Part shown: positions 7,196-16,024 of the stretch, piece after piece
Layout: every line of letters starts with the position of its first letter
How positions within the stretch are numbered: the stretch's first letter is position 1
Assembly (NCBI RefSeq): GCF_900188005.1
Contig: NZ_FZNR01000023.1
Location: 1 to 64,000 of the forward strand
Length of the DNA: 64,000 nucleotides
From: Actinoplanes regularis
GTDB taxonomy: Bacteria > Actinomycetota > Actinomycetes > Mycobacteriales > Micromonosporaceae
Direction: 5' to 3'
Notes under the pieces: model-generated
Seen by the model: only the letters and a program-made list of their open reading frames with translations
What the model was told of the DNA's origin: nothing
Databases searched by the model: none
Position numbers and translations under genes: made by a program

Positions 7196-8674
7196 ATGGG
7201 CAAAGATCTGGCACACGCGATCGTTCCGCCCGAGGATCGCATCCGTTTTCGGTACAAGGTGCGCCGCTGCCTGGACGTGCTGGGTGAGTTGCTGGACGCC
7301 GAGGTCTTCGACACCGGGACCGGCATGACCGGCTTGGAGATCGAGATCAACCTCGTCGACGCGGAGGCCGGCCCGGTGATGCGCAACGCCGAGTTGCTGG
7401 CCGACCTCGCCGATCCGCGCTTCCAGGCCGAGTTGGGCCGGTTCAACATCGAATTGAACGTTCCGCCCAGGCCGATCGCCGCGGAGGGCTTCGGCGCGTT
7501 CGAAAAAGACATTCTGGATGCTTTGCGTACGGCCGAGGAGCGCGCCGGCAAGGCGGACGGCCGCCTCGCCCTGATCGGGATGCTGCCCACGCTCACGCCG
7601 GAACACCTGATCCTGGCGAACCTGTCGGAGAACGAACGGTTCCGGGCGTTGAACGACGAGATCGTCGCCGCCCGGGGCGAGCAGTTCCCGCTGGACATCC
7701 GGGGCGTGGAGCGGCTCCGCAGTGCGAGCGGGACGATCGTGCCGGAGTCCGCGTGTACCAGCGCGCAGTTCCATCTGCAGGTGCCGTCGGACGATTTCGC
7801 GCGCTACTGGAACGCCTCGCAGGCGATGGCGGCGGCGCAGGTGGCGCTCGGGGCGAACTCGACGTTCCTGCACGGGCGCAGACTCTGGGCGGAGACCCGG
7901 ATCGCGCTCTTCGAGCAGGCCACGGATACCCGGCCGGACGAGCTCAAGGCGCAGGGGGTGCGGCCGCGGGTCTGGTTCGGCGAGCGCTGGATCACGTCGG
8001 TCTTCGACCTCTACGAGGAGAACGTCAAGTTCTTTCCCCCGCTGCTGCCGTTCCTCGGCGAGGAGGATCCGGCCCAGGTGCGGTCGGCCGGCGGGATACC
8101 GCGGCTGGCTGAGCTCTGCATGCACAACGGGACGGTCTATCGCTGGAATCGTCCTGTATACGACATCATGGATGGTAAGCCGCATTTGCGGGTGGAGAAC
8201 CGTGTGCTGCCGTCCGGCCCCACCGTTGTGGACCTGATGGCGAACGCGGCCTTCTACTTCGGGGTGGTGCGCCGGCTCGCCGAGGCGGAGCGGCCGGTCT
8301 GGTCCCGCTTCGACTTCGGCACGGCGGAGGCGAACTTCCGCGCCGGTGCACGAGACGGACTGGACGCGACGGTCTACTGGCCGGGGCTCGGCGAGGTGGA
8401 GGTCGTGGATCTCGTCCTGAATACGCTGCTACCGATGGCGTACGACGGACTCGATCGGTTCGGGGTGCATCCGGCGGAGCGGGACAGGTTGCTCGGCATC
8501 ATCGAAGGACGGTGCCTGACCAGGCGGAACGGGGCTTCCTGGCAGACCTCGGCGGTGCGCGCCGCGGAGCGTGGCGGGCTCAGCCGCAAGGACGCCCTGC
8601 GCGCGATGACCCGGCGCTATCTCGACCTGCAGCATTCGAACGAGCCCGTGCACACCTGGCCGTCCGACGACTGA
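7196..8674 (+). CDS. Glutamate-cysteine ligase (GCS2) family protein
   Basis: ATP-dependent carboxylate-amine ligase fold of the GCS2 family, 492 residues. Seen: TGLEIEINLVD (metal-binding Glu pair), RFNIELNVPP, a CTSAQFHLQV stretch and LRVENRVLPSGPTVVDLMANAAFYFG. Actinobacteria make mycothiol rather than glutathione, so the product is likely something other than glutathione. Members near this family include EgtA of ergothioneine synthesis, but no other egt gene is nearby and I do not assign it. ATG 7196 has GAGAGGG upstream; the reading frame is open further upstream without a better start. It runs convergently into the next gene with only 5 bp between. Confidence 0.8.
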   Translation: MGKDLAHAIVPPEDRIRFRYKVRRCLDVLGELLDAEVFDTGTGMTGLEIEINLVDAEAGPVMRNAELLADLADPRFQAELGRFNIELNVPPRPIAAEGFGAFEKDILDALRTAEERAGKADGRLALIGMLPTLTPEHLILANLSENERFRALNDEIVAARGEQFPLDIRGVERLRSASGTIVPESACTSAQFHLQVPSDDFARYWNASQAMAAAQVALGANSTFLHGRRLWAETRIALFEQATDTRPDELKAQGVRPRVWFGERWITSVFDLYEENVKFFPPLLPFLGEEDPAQVRSAGGIPRLAELCMHNGTVYRWNRPVYDIMDGKPHLRVENRVLPSGPTVVDLMANAAFYFGVVRRLAEAERPVWSRFDFGTAEANFRAGARDGLDATVYWPGLGEVEVVDLVLNTLLPMAYDGLDRFGVHPAERDRLLGIIEGRCLTRRNGASWQTSAVRAAERGGLSRKDALRAMTRRYLDLQHSNEPVHTWPSDD

Positions 8675-8679
8675 CCGGG

Positions 8680-10083
8680 TCAGTCCTTGGGATTGATCCG
8701 GGCGACAGGCGGGTTGACCGGCGGCGGGGTGATGGTGGGGCGGGTCGCGGCGTCCTTGCGGGCGGCGGCCCGCTTCGTGGCGTTCTTGCTGGGACGGGCG
8801 GCCGCGGCGAGCTCCGGGTCGGCGAGCCCGTCGTCCTCGGCCGGTTTTGCGGGAGCGGGGGTACGCGGCGCCGGCGATTCCGCCGGCTTGGACGCGCGCG
8901 GCTTGCGGGTGCGACCTTTCGGCTCCGGGGTGGCCTGTTCGCCCGGGTTCTCCTGACCCGTTCCCGCGGGGCGACGTTCGCCGAAGAGAAGCCAACGGCG
9001 CCGACCCGGCTTCTCGGCGGGTGACGCCGGTGCGGGCTCGCCCTTCGCGGCCGGCTCCGCCTTGGTCGCGACCTTCGGGGCCGGCGGCGGCGTCGGTTTG
9101 GGGGCGACCCGGGTAGTCGGCTTGGTGCTGCCGGCGGCGACGTCCGGAACCTCCGCGCGGGTGGGGCCCGCCGGGAGCGACAACGGCGGATCGGTGGGAC
9201 TCGGGCTGGGCCGGCCGGGTCCCCGGGTCAGAGAGACGGTCAGGGCGGAGCCGGCCAGTCCGGCGAGGACGGCGTAGGGAGCGATCAGGTAGGCGGACTG
9301 GAGCGGCCCGGCCGGCTCGGTGAACAGTGGCGCCAAGGCGATGAAGGAGATCGCGACCAGGAGCGGGCCCACCGCGCCGGAGGTGGCCGTGCCGAGACCG
9401 CGGTCGCCCCGGCGGGCCGCCGGCCAGGCCAGGACCAGGCCGATCACGAACGCCGCGGCCAGCGTCAGGATGGCGCTGGGCCAGTAGATCCCGCCGTGCC
9501 GGATCGGGCTCTGGGTCTCGGCGAACTGCCAGCTGGTCAGGTAGGTCTCGAGTTCGCGGCCGCTGGCCAGTTCGGCGGCGACCCCGGCGATGGCGAGAGC
9601 CCACAGCCAGGCCGCGGTGCCCAGCAGGTTCGCGGCGACCGGGGCGGAGGAGACCGCCCAGAACGCCACCGCCAGGCCGGTTACCAGGCCGATCAGGGCG
9701 TAACCGACGGCGACCAGTTGGGGCGAGTGGCCGGTGACACCGACCGGTAACACCACGGAGCGCGCCGGCAGCGCGACCAGCGCCACGGAGACCAGGGCCC
9801 CGAGTGCCGACGCGGCGGAGAGCGCGATGCGCCAGAGGGTTCGCCAGGGGCCGGGCTGGTCGGTACGCATCCGGCCGGCGATCACCGCGCCCAGGACCGT
9901 CGCGCTGGCGGTGACCCAGGTGGCCCAGCCCAGGCTGTTCAGCCAGGTGCTGTCCGACGCGGTCGCGACGGCCGGCCACTCGATGACTCCGAGGCCGTAG
10001 CCGAGACCCAGTTGTGCGGCGCCCGCGCCGGCGGCGATTCCGGCTGCCGCACCGGCCTGTGTTGTCCAGCCCTTCTCCGCCAT
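8680..10083 (-). CDS. Multi-pass membrane protein with long disordered tail
   Basis: Unrecognised integral membrane protein of 467 residues. The first 280 or so residues contain about seven hydrophobic segments. The last 180 are Pro/Ala/Lys/Arg-rich with no predicted fold, ending PPVNPPVARINPKD, and are probably cytoplasmic. No catalytic motif is apparent. ATG 10083 is preferred; a GTG three codons earlier (10092) is possible. It is divergent from the PASTA protein gene. Confidence 0.8.
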   Translation of the reverse strand: MAEKGWTTQAGAAAGIAAGAGAAQLGLGYGLGVIEWPAVATASDSTWLNSLGWATWVTASATVLGAVIAGRMRTDQPGPWRTLWRIALSAASALGALVSVALVALPARSVVLPVGVTGHSPQLVAVGYALIGLVTGLAVAFWAVSSAPVAANLLGTAAWLWALAIAGVAAELASGRELETYLTSWQFAETQSPIRHGGIYWPSAILTLAAAFVIGLVLAWPAARRGDRGLGTATSGAVGPLLVAISFIALAPLFTEPAGPLQSAYLIAPYAVLAGLAGSALTVSLTRGPGRPSPSPTDPPLSLPAGPTRAEVPDVAAGSTKPTTRVAPKPTPPPAPKVATKAEPAAKGEPAPASPAEKPGRRRWLLFGERRPAGTGQENPGEQATPEPKGRTRKPRASKPAESPAPRTPAPAKPAEDDGLADPELAAAARPSKNATKRAAARKDAATRPTITPPPVNPPVARINPKD

Positions 10084-10233
10084 GCCGGGCACTGTACTGG
10101 CCGTTGCCGATGTCCGCGAAAATACCCAGCCTGGTCACGCCACGGATCGCGTTGCTCACGGATCCCCGGGTACTCCATGATTCGATACCTTGACGCTGCT
10201 ACGAGATCGAGTGCGCGGAGCGGAGGAGGGGCG

Positions 10234-11001
10234 ATGCCGGACGAGCGCCAGCCGAGCCGGGACGGCGATGCCTCACGCCCGGACGAGACCGTCGCCGACG
10301 ACGCGACCCAGATACAGCCGAATCAACCGTCCGGCCGTCCCCGATCGGAGGACACCCCGACCGCGGAGACCCGGCCGACGTCTCCGCTCGGTGGGTGGGA
10401 TCCGGATCCGCGCGGCACGGACGACAACCCGTGGAAGGGCCGGGCCATGGTTCGCCCCCCGTCCACCGACGACGACTGGACGTCGGCCGGGCCCTTGGAG
10501 GAGCCGTCCGGTCACTGGTGGATGCCGATCGTGGTCGGCATCGTGAGCCTGCTGTTGCTCGGCCTGCTCGGGTACGGCATCTACCTGATCGTGGGGGGCT
10601 CCGGGACCGACCTGAAAACGCCACCGCAGGTCCCGACACAGACCCGCGCCACCGCGACGCCGACGGCCACCACGCCCACCACCGAGCCCACGACCCCGAC
10701 GTTCAGCACGGTGCCGACGACCGAGCCGACCGTCACCGAGGTGACCGTGCCGGCGCTGCGTGGGCTGCCACTGGCGGATGCGAAAGCGGTGCTCGACAGT
10801 GTCGGCCTGGGATACCGGGTCCTCCAACTGCCCAGCGACGCGGAGCCGGGCACGGTCATCGACTGTGACCCGGCCGAGGGCCAGGCTGTCCCGCCGGACA
10901 GCAAGATCGCCCTCGTCGTCGCGGCCGCGCGGACGGGCAGCCCGGCCTCGACGACGACGGCACCGACCGGCGGCGCCACCACCGAGCCCGACGAGGACTG
11001 A
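10234..11001 (+). CDS. Single-pass membrane protein with one PASTA domain
   Basis: A 255-residue protein with an acidic, Pro-rich cytoplasmic N-terminus (1-95), one membrane helix (about 97-120), a Thr/Pro-rich extracytoplasmic linker (130-167) and one PASTA domain (about 168-231: VPALRGLPLADAKAVLDSVGL ... PGTVI ... VPPDSKIALVV). PASTA domains bind muropeptides or lipid II. The topology mimics PknB without a kinase domain, so it could compete for or co-localise with PknB ligands (inference). GGAGGAGGGG precedes the ATG by 2 nt. Confidence 0.85.
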   Translation: MPDERQPSRDGDASRPDETVADDATQIQPNQPSGRPRSEDTPTAETRPTSPLGGWDPDPRGTDDNPWKGRAMVRPPSTDDDWTSAGPLEEPSGHWWMPIVVGIVSLLLLGLLGYGIYLIVGGSGTDLKTPPQVPTQTRATATPTATTPTTEPTTPTFSTVPTTEPTVTEVTVPALRGLPLADAKAVLDSVGLGYRVLQLPSDAEPGTVIDCDPAEGQAVPPDSKIALVVAAARTGSPASTTTAPTGGATTEPDED

Positions 11002-11024
11002 CGCGTCCTCGGCGTCGGGTCGGC

Positions 11025-11411
11025 TCAGCGGGGCGTACGAATCGGCCGGGCCGGGATCACGTTCGGGCGGGTGGCCGGCTGACGGCCGTTCCGGGCCCGC
11101 GGGTCCGGGGCCTTACCGACCGGCCGTAAACCGTTGACCTGCACAAAGATGGAGCGCCGTTCCACTGCGTCGCCAGCGGAGTTGAGTTCGTAGCCATCGA
11201 GCCAGACCCAACCCTCGTAGGTCGGCCAGTCATGAACCCGGATGACCCGGAAGAGCATCGGTGATGCGAATTGGACGCTGGCCGCCTTCGTCACGTGGAT
11301 GACATCACCGGACCGAGGAAGAAGCACGTCATCTCCTGCCCTGAGACTCTTTGCCTGATGAGTTTTGCTGGATTGACTTGTGACACAGATGCACCAGTCT
11401 GCCCGGCTCAT
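11025..11411 (-). CDS. Conserved hypothetical protein
   Basis: A protein of about 128 residues with the core FASPMLFRVIRVHDWPTYEGWVWLDGYELN and RRSIFVQVNGLRPV. It looks like a small beta-rich domain, and I associate this pattern with short hypothetical proteins of Micromonosporaceae (memory, not a search). The tail is basic and Pro-rich. The start is uncertain: ATG 11411 follows AAAGGTGC, while the frame stays open to 11444. It converges on the PASTA gene with 23 bp between. Function unknown. Confidence 0.6.
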   Translation of the reverse strand: MSRADWCICVTSQSSKTHQAKSLRAGDDVLLPRSGDVIHVTKAASVQFASPMLFRVIRVHDWPTYEGWVWLDGYELNSAGDAVERRSIFVQVNGLRPVGKAPDPRARNGRQPATRPNVIPARPIRTPR

Positions 11412-11995
11412 GCACCTTTGCAAGCCTTCGACGATGCCAACCATCGAAGGAGGTTGCAGAACGTCACCATCGCCGATCCTGCCACCCAGGTCTCAGGCGG
11501 AAGTCCATGTGGGACCCCCGGTGGCTCGGCACCCCGTGTCGGACGTCATTTTGGTGTGTTTGCGTCGGACTTGGCCGCATCACTCAAGAACGTTACGTGA
11601 TGCAAGCCATACGGAAAGATTGCACCACCAGTGTCGTCGATGCAAGTTGCATGTCCTTCTTCCGTGATCCTCAGTGATCATGGAACAGCGCTCGGTGATC
11701 TTTGAGATTTCGCAGGTGGAGTCGATGTGGGCGGATATTGCCACGTGATCCACAGTGTATGGATCATTTCGGACATAAATTAGTAAAGGCTGACAATCGC
11801 GGCTCAAACGCGGCTGAACTGGCTGGATTCAAGTTGTCCGATGGGATTAACCCGAACGGAGAAGCTCGTTCAGGATCGCGCGTCTCGCCGTGCCCGTGGT
11901 CGTTACTGGATTCAGAACGGTCCCATCGATCATTCGGCGGCACTCGATGAAGCCGGCCCGCTGAGATCGGTACACCTCTGGACGGAGGAGCCATC
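11412..11995. other. 584-bp intergenic region, lower GC, no convincing gene
   Basis: Visibly more AT-rich than its surroundings. Short open frames occur on both strands, but none has actinobacterial third-position GC bias or a recognisable motif. It lies just upstream of a DUF397 gene, where such genes usually have an XRE-type partner, and I could not find an XRE remnant. It may be decayed DNA or a long regulatory region. Confidence 0.5.
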
Positions 11996-12220
11996 GTGGA
12001 AATCAAGGTCAAAGGTCTCCGGGTCGACCTGAACCAGGCGCAGTGGTTCAAGAGCACCCGAAGCGGCGCGGACAGCGACAACTGTGTCGAGGTGGCGTTC
12101 ATTGACGACGCCATCGCGGTCCGGGATTCCAAGAACCCGTCAGGGCCGGCGCTGATCTTCACTGCGGCCGAATGGGACGCCTTCGTGCACGGTGCCAAGG
12201 ACGGCGAATTCGATCTCTGA
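11996..12220 (+). CDS. DUF397 domain protein
   Basis: A 74-residue protein that is entirely the DUF397 domain: QWFKSTRSGADSDNCVEVAF, AVRDSKNPSGPALIFTAAEWDAFVHGAKDGEFD. These small proteins are abundant in filamentous actinobacteria and usually pair with an adjacent XRE/DUF5753 regulator (BldB/WhiJ-like systems in Streptomyces development). No such regulator is next to this copy, so it is an orphan here. The GTG start is preceded by GGAGGAG at suitable spacing. Confidence 0.92.
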   Translation: MEIKVKGLRVDLNQAQWFKSTRSGADSDNCVEVAFIDDAIAVRDSKNPSGPALIFTAAEWDAFVHGAKDGEFDL

Positions 12221-12391
12221 GCCGTTCGAATGGTTCTCGCGGCCGGCTCGGTGACCTGCGCCAACGAGTCGGCTGCGGCTATTTGTCCGCTTTTACCGTC
12301 GCTGAGTGCGGCACGCCTCGTTGAATGTTCCAAGCGCGGACCGGACCGCGCTGACCGCCGGGACGAACTTTCAACGAGGCAAGGCAGTGAG

Positions 12392-12847
12392 ATGACGATT
12401 GGTTCGGACAACCTCAACAACGGCTCGTCGACGGCGCAGGACCGGTTCAGCGGGGGCGTGAGCGCCTACCGGCAGGGGCGGCGCGAGGCGCTGACCGGCG
12501 ACTACACCGACGGCGAACTGCTGGCGCGGCACAGCTCGGGGCTGCCGACCCGGTCGCCCGGACGGTCCCACAGCCTGGAGCCGACCAGCGCCCTGGACCG
12601 GGCGGCGAAGCTGCCCTCACTCGATCTGCAGGGCCTGACCGAACCGGTCTTCGCCGTTTCGGACTGGAGCGACGGCACGCCGGCGAACACGTCGATGGCC
12701 GACCACCCGCTGCTGCGGGGCCTGCTCCTCGAGCTGCCCGCCCGCGGCACCCTGCCGAAGTCCGACTGGCTCGACCGCTGGTTCGAGGCGGCCCGCTCCA
12801 TTCTGGAGCTGCTTTACGTGCAGGAAGCGAAGCTGAAGCAGCACTGA
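12392..12847 (+). CDS. Hypothetical protein, possible lineage-specific
   Basis: A 151-residue soluble protein with no domain I recognise. The N-terminus is polar (NNGSSTAQDRF). Residues about 75-150 look folded, containing MADHPLLRGLLLELPARGTLPKSDWLDRWFEAARSILELLYV with a C-terminal helix. The frame is open upstream to 12230, but ATG 12392 is the more natural start. It is separated by 171 bp from the DUF397 gene and closed by a strong hairpin. The helical segment resembles a small effector or partner protein, but this is not evidence of function. Confidence 0.65.
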   Translation: MTIGSDNLNNGSSTAQDRFSGGVSAYRQGRREALTGDYTDGELLARHSSGLPTRSPGRSHSLEPTSALDRAAKLPSLDLQGLTEPVFAVSDWSDGTPANTSMADHPLLRGLLLELPARGTLPKSDWLDRWFEAARSILELLYVQEAKLKQH

Positions 12848-12895
12848 CCCGACGTACCCGACCGCGGCCATGGGCCGCATCGCGCGATCGACCCA

Positions 12896-12943
12896 GCGGG
12901 GCCCGGAACCGACCATGCTTCGACAGCCGGTTCCGGGCCCCGC
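12896..12943. terminator. Bidirectional terminator hairpin
   Basis: A perfect 16-bp stem (GCGGGGCCCGGAACCG, 12896-12911, with its complement at 12928-12943) around a 16-nt loop. It lies between two convergent genes and touches the stop codon of the minus-strand gene. No T-tract. Confidence 0.8.
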
Positions 12944-13578
12944 TACATCGACTTCCAGGGGCGTAGCGGTCGTGAGCCGAGGGCGACACCGGTAAGTACA
13001 GTGAGGCGACTGTGGCGGAGAGCGGCACGGATGCCGATCGCCGACACCGCGATCGCGACCACGGTGATCGCGATGCCGGCCATGCCGGTGAAGCCGTCGG
13101 TGGCCGGGACACCGTGGCCGGGCAGGTGGACCAGGCCGGCCGCGAGCGGCAGGCCGACGATCGCGGCCAGGCCGGTGACCTGTAGCGACGCGGTGATCAA
13201 AGGGTGCGCCGCGGCGGCTCGCAGGGCGGGTGGCACGGGAGCCAGCGGGGCGGTCGCGAAGGCGCCCGCACCCCGGCGCACCCGGCTCAGTCTGCGAACG
13301 CCCATGGTCAGCACGACCATCGCCGGCGCGGCCGGGAGCAGGGCCGCGGCGGGTGCCGCCGAAGTGCCCGGCAGCAGCCCGGTGACGACCGGCACCGCGA
13401 CGAACAGCGCCGCCCCCGCACTGATCAGGGCGGTGAGCAGGACGGCCCGGCGACGCATCAGTCGCGCGCTGCCGACCGTCGGCAGCCCCTCGGCCAGCAG
13501 CCCGGCGGCGAGCCAGACCCCGGCGAGAGCGCCGATCAGAATCACGTCCACAGCGGTGTTCACATCGACAGCGTTCAC
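12943..13578 (-). CDS. Membrane protein, uncharacterised
   Basis: A 211-residue integral membrane protein with about six hydrophobic segments (for example DVILIGALAGVWLAAGLLAEG and GIAITVVAIAVSAIGIRAAL). A basic cytoplasmic loop RRLSRVRRGAG lies near residue 100. No signature residues allow a function. The opposite strand carries a similar-length open frame that is low-complexity and hydrophilic. The hydrophobic periodicity supports the minus-strand reading. Confidence 0.65.
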   Translation of the reverse strand: MNAVDVNTAVDVILIGALAGVWLAAGLLAEGLPTVGSARLMRRRAVLLTALISAGAALFVAVPVVTGLLPGTSAAPAAALLPAAPAMVVLTMGVRRLSRVRRGAGAFATAPLAPVPPALRAAAAHPLITASLQVTGLAAIVGLPLAAGLVHLPGHGVPATDGFTGMAGIAITVVAIAVSAIGIRAALRHSRLTVLTGVALGSRPLRPWKSM

Positions 13579-13688
13579 CCGTCGAGGGCCCGCCGAAACC
13601 GGGATATGCCCCCAAGACGTACCCGTAAGGGTGTGGACGAAGGGCTCGCCGGAGATGTGACCTGTGCCCCATTGTCGCCTGCCGGACG

Positions 13689-13723
13689 AAAAAGATCATC
13701 CGCGTCCGAAGACGCGGATGATC
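13689..13723 (-). terminator. Intrinsic terminator of the glycosyltransferase gene
   Basis: A perfect 13-bp stem GATCATCCGCGTC/GACGCGGATGATC with a TTCG tetraloop (13694-13723). Read on the minus strand it is followed directly by TTTTT (13689-13693). It is the only hairpin I found in the window with a true T-tract. It lies 23 bp past the stop of the upstream minus-strand gene. Confidence 0.9.
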
Positions 13724-13745
13724 GAAATTCCCGGGGTGTACGACC

Positions 13746-14603
13746 TCAGACCGCGAAGCCGTGCACCGGCTCACCGGTCGGAGCCGCCGGCGTCGCCTTC
13801 CACAGCCCGGTCTTCTGCGCGGCGAGCCGGCTCAGGTAGGCCGGGTTCAGCAGTACATACCGCTTCCACAGCCGCTTCGGCTCCAGCCCGAGCCGCCACA
13901 GCCACTCCAGCGCGTACTTCTGCATCCAGGCGGGCGGGTTCTTCAGCAGCCCGGCGTGGTAGTCGAACGCCGCCCCGACGGCCAGCAGCGGCATGTCCAG
14001 CAGCGGCCGCATCGCGTACGTGAAGACCTCCTGCCGCGGGCAGCCCAGCCCGACCAGGACGATCCGGGCTCCGGAAGCCTTGATCCGCTCCGCGATCTCG
14101 GCCTCCTCGCCCGGCTGGGCGCCACGGAACTTGGACGCCTCCACCCCGGCGATCTTCAGCCCCGGGAACATCCCCAGCAGCGCCGGCACCAGCCGGTCCA
14201 GCGTCGGCTGGGTCGACCCGTACAGATAGATCGGAAGACCTTCGGCCGCGGCGCGCTCCACGACCTTGAGGGTCAGCGTGGGCCCGTAGACCCGGTCGGT
14301 CAGCCCGGCGCCGTGCAGCAGGTTCAGTGCCCACCGCACCGGCTGCCCGTCCGGCGTGACCAGGTCGAACGAGTTGAGCCGGGCGCCGTGCGCCGGATCC
14401 TCGACGCCCGTCATGACACCGTGCACGGCGAGCGCGGTGACCGCGTACGGCCGGCCCTCCCGTGCCGCCGAGATGATCCGCTCGGTGGCCGACGCGTAGT
14501 CGGTCGCATCCACGAGCACCCCAAGCACGTTGCGCTTCCCCTGGTCCACCCCAGACGGCACAGCGGTCACGACTACACCCCAACGCTCAGAAGGAACTTC
14601 CAC
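13746..14603 (-). CDS. WecG/TagA/CpsF family glycosyltransferase
   Basis: GT26-family enzyme, 285 residues. Family features: an N-terminal LGVLVDATDYASATERI, THG-like region VHGVMTGVEDPA, DLVTPDGQPVRWALNLLHGAGLTDRVYGPTL, then LVGLGCPRQEVF and AVGAAFDYHAG, ending PAWMQKYALEWLWRLGLEPKRLWKRY, the conserved C-terminal membrane-association segment. Family members transfer N-acetyl-mannosaminuronic acid or ManNAc onto lipid-linked GlcNAc in wall teichoic acid, ECA or exopolysaccharide synthesis. No other polysaccharide gene is adjacent, so the acceptor is unknown. It ends in a textbook terminator. Confidence 0.92.
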   Translation of the reverse strand: MEVPSERWGVVVTAVPSGVDQGKRNVLGVLVDATDYASATERIISAAREGRPYAVTALAVHGVMTGVEDPAHGARLNSFDLVTPDGQPVRWALNLLHGAGLTDRVYGPTLTLKVVERAAAEGLPIYLYGSTQPTLDRLVPALLGMFPGLKIAGVEASKFRGAQPGEEAEIAERIKASGARIVLVGLGCPRQEVFTYAMRPLLDMPLLAVGAAFDYHAGLLKNPPAWMQKYALEWLWRLGLEPKRLWKRYVLLNPAYLSRLAAQKTGLWKATPAAPTGEPVHGFAV

Positions 14604-14843
14604 CCCAACAGGCGGGCGAGCTTACGCCAGCCCGAACTTCACCCGATCGTTGACACGTGGCGTGCGCCGCCGGGCGTCGTACCGGAGAAGGGTCTTGATC
14701 AATCGCGAGGCCCGAAGGGCGAGCCACCCACCGTGAGTAGTGACATGTGGCGTTCACCTCAGCCACCGGGAGGCGGGGAGCAGATATGACGAGGGCGACC
14801 CCGGTCCGCGTTTCCGCGGACTTGGATCGCCCATTCGTGCTCG

Positions 14844-14926
14844 TGGGGATGGGGGGAGTTGAACCCCCACGTCCTTTCGGACACACGGACCTGAACCGTG
14901 CGCGTCTGCCATTCCGCCACATCCCC
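14844..14926 (-). tRNA. tRNA-Leu (anticodon CAG)
   Basis: Class II tRNA. Acceptor GGGGATG/CATCCCC, anticodon stem CACGG/CCGTG with loop TTCAGGT (anticodon CAG), a long variable arm GTCCGAAAGGAC, and a T-arm GGGGGTTCAACTCCCCC. Discriminator A; CCA is not encoded. In Mycobacterium a tRNA-Leu also sits directly beside fhaA, so the location is conserved. Confidence 0.97.
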
Positions 14927-15254
14927 ATGTGACTTGGTCGGTGAGGATCGTATAACCAACCTCGGTGACCTTCGAAACCGCCCCCTGCGGGGCTGCTTCG
15001 GGTTACTGCGTGCAACAGACTACGCTGTCGCGAGTAGTCATCGAGGTAGTACCAACCTGGCCCAGTATTAGCCGGGCCCAGTGCCAACCGAAACTCGATT
15101 ACCACCAGAGTTGATATCGCCCCGCGACGGAGGAAACACTAGCACGGCGTCGTGGGGCGTCATACGAGGGTCAGAAGTGCCGGCTGCTCTTGGGCTGCAG
15201 ATGCGCAAGCGGCGGCCGGATACCATCATGTCCTCGGAACCCGAGGAGGAGCCG
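14927..15254. other. 328-bp intergenic region between tRNA-Leu and fhaA
   Basis: This must hold the leftward tRNA-Leu promoter and the rightward promoter of the fhaA-pknB operon. I see no unambiguous -35/-10 pair and no strong inverted repeat. A downstream ATG at 15228 is in frame with fhaA but lacks a ribosome site. Confidence 0.5.
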
Positions 15255-16019
15255 GTGAGCGTGCTGCAGCGCTTTGAGAAGCGATTGGAAGGCCTTGTCG
15301 AGGGGGCCTTCGCGAAGGTCTTCAAGGGTGTCGTGCACCCTGTGGAGATCCTGAATGCCATGCAGCGGGAGGCCGAGGCGCACAAGGCCATTCTCGCCGG
15401 TGGCCGCACCCTCGTGCCCAACCGCTATGTAATCGATCTTTCGCCGTACGACCACTCCCGCCTGGCGCCGTACGCGGCCGCCCTGGCGCAGGAGCTGGCG
15501 CAGTCCCAGGCCGAGTTCATCGGTGAGCAGGCCTGGACGGTCTACGGCGACGTGATCGTCGAGATCGAACGTGGCGAGGGCCTGGACACCGGCATGTTCC
15601 GGGTGACCGCGGAGGTCTACACCGGTGGCGAGGTCGCCCCGGTGCAGCAGCCGGCCTACGACGCCGGCCCGCAGTACTCGCCGTACGACCAGCACGGTGG
15701 CGGCTACCCGCCGCACGGTGGTGGTCACGGCGCCCCGCGCAGTGTCGGTCTGGTCTCCGGTGACGGCCGGACCTACCCGCTCCAGATGGGCTCGACCGTG
15801 ATCGGCCGGGGCGACCAGGCGAACCTGCGTCTGCCGGACGTCGGCATCTCGCGCCGGCACGCCCGGCTGGACTACGACGGCAACCAGGTCGTGCTGACCG
15901 ACCTCGGCTCGACCAACGGGACGATGGTGAACGGCCAGCGGGTCTCCGCGGTGGCGCTGAACCCGGGCGACATGATTCAGCTCGGGACCACCACGCTGAC
16001 CTTCCGAGTGGACGGCTAG
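15255..16019 (+). CDS. fhaA: FhaA: DUF3662 and FHA domain protein
   Basis: Phosphothreonine-binding adaptor of the PknA/PknB network. Residues 1-120 are the DUF3662 domain (MSVLQRFEKRLEGLVEGAFAKVFKG, HPVEILNAMQREAE). Residues about 160-254 are the FHA domain with the GRGDQANLRLPD, SRRHARL and GSTNGTMVNG motifs that read pThr. In mycobacteria FhaA binds phosphorylated MviN and slows lipid II flipping. The linker is only about 40 residues, much shorter than the mycobacterial Gln/Gly/Tyr-rich linker. The GTG at 15255 is chosen because GAGGAGGAG lies just upstream. First gene of the seven-gene operon. Confidence 0.95.
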   Translation: MSVLQRFEKRLEGLVEGAFAKVFKGVVHPVEILNAMQREAEAHKAILAGGRTLVPNRYVIDLSPYDHSRLAPYAAALAQELAQSQAEFIGEQAWTVYGDVIVEIERGEGLDTGMFRVTAEVYTGGEVAPVQQPAYDAGPQYSPYDQHGGGYPPHGGGHGAPRSVGLVSGDGRTYPLQMGSTVIGRGDQANLRLPDVGISRRHARLDYDGNQVVLTDLGSTNGTMVNGQRVSAVALNPGDMIQLGTTTLTFRVDG

Positions 16020-16024
16020 CGGCG

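Noticed and set aside
13001..13660. Plus-strand frame opposite the membrane protein at 12943-13578
   Set aside because: Lacks structure and starts inside a convergent terminator region; the minus frame has regular membrane helices.
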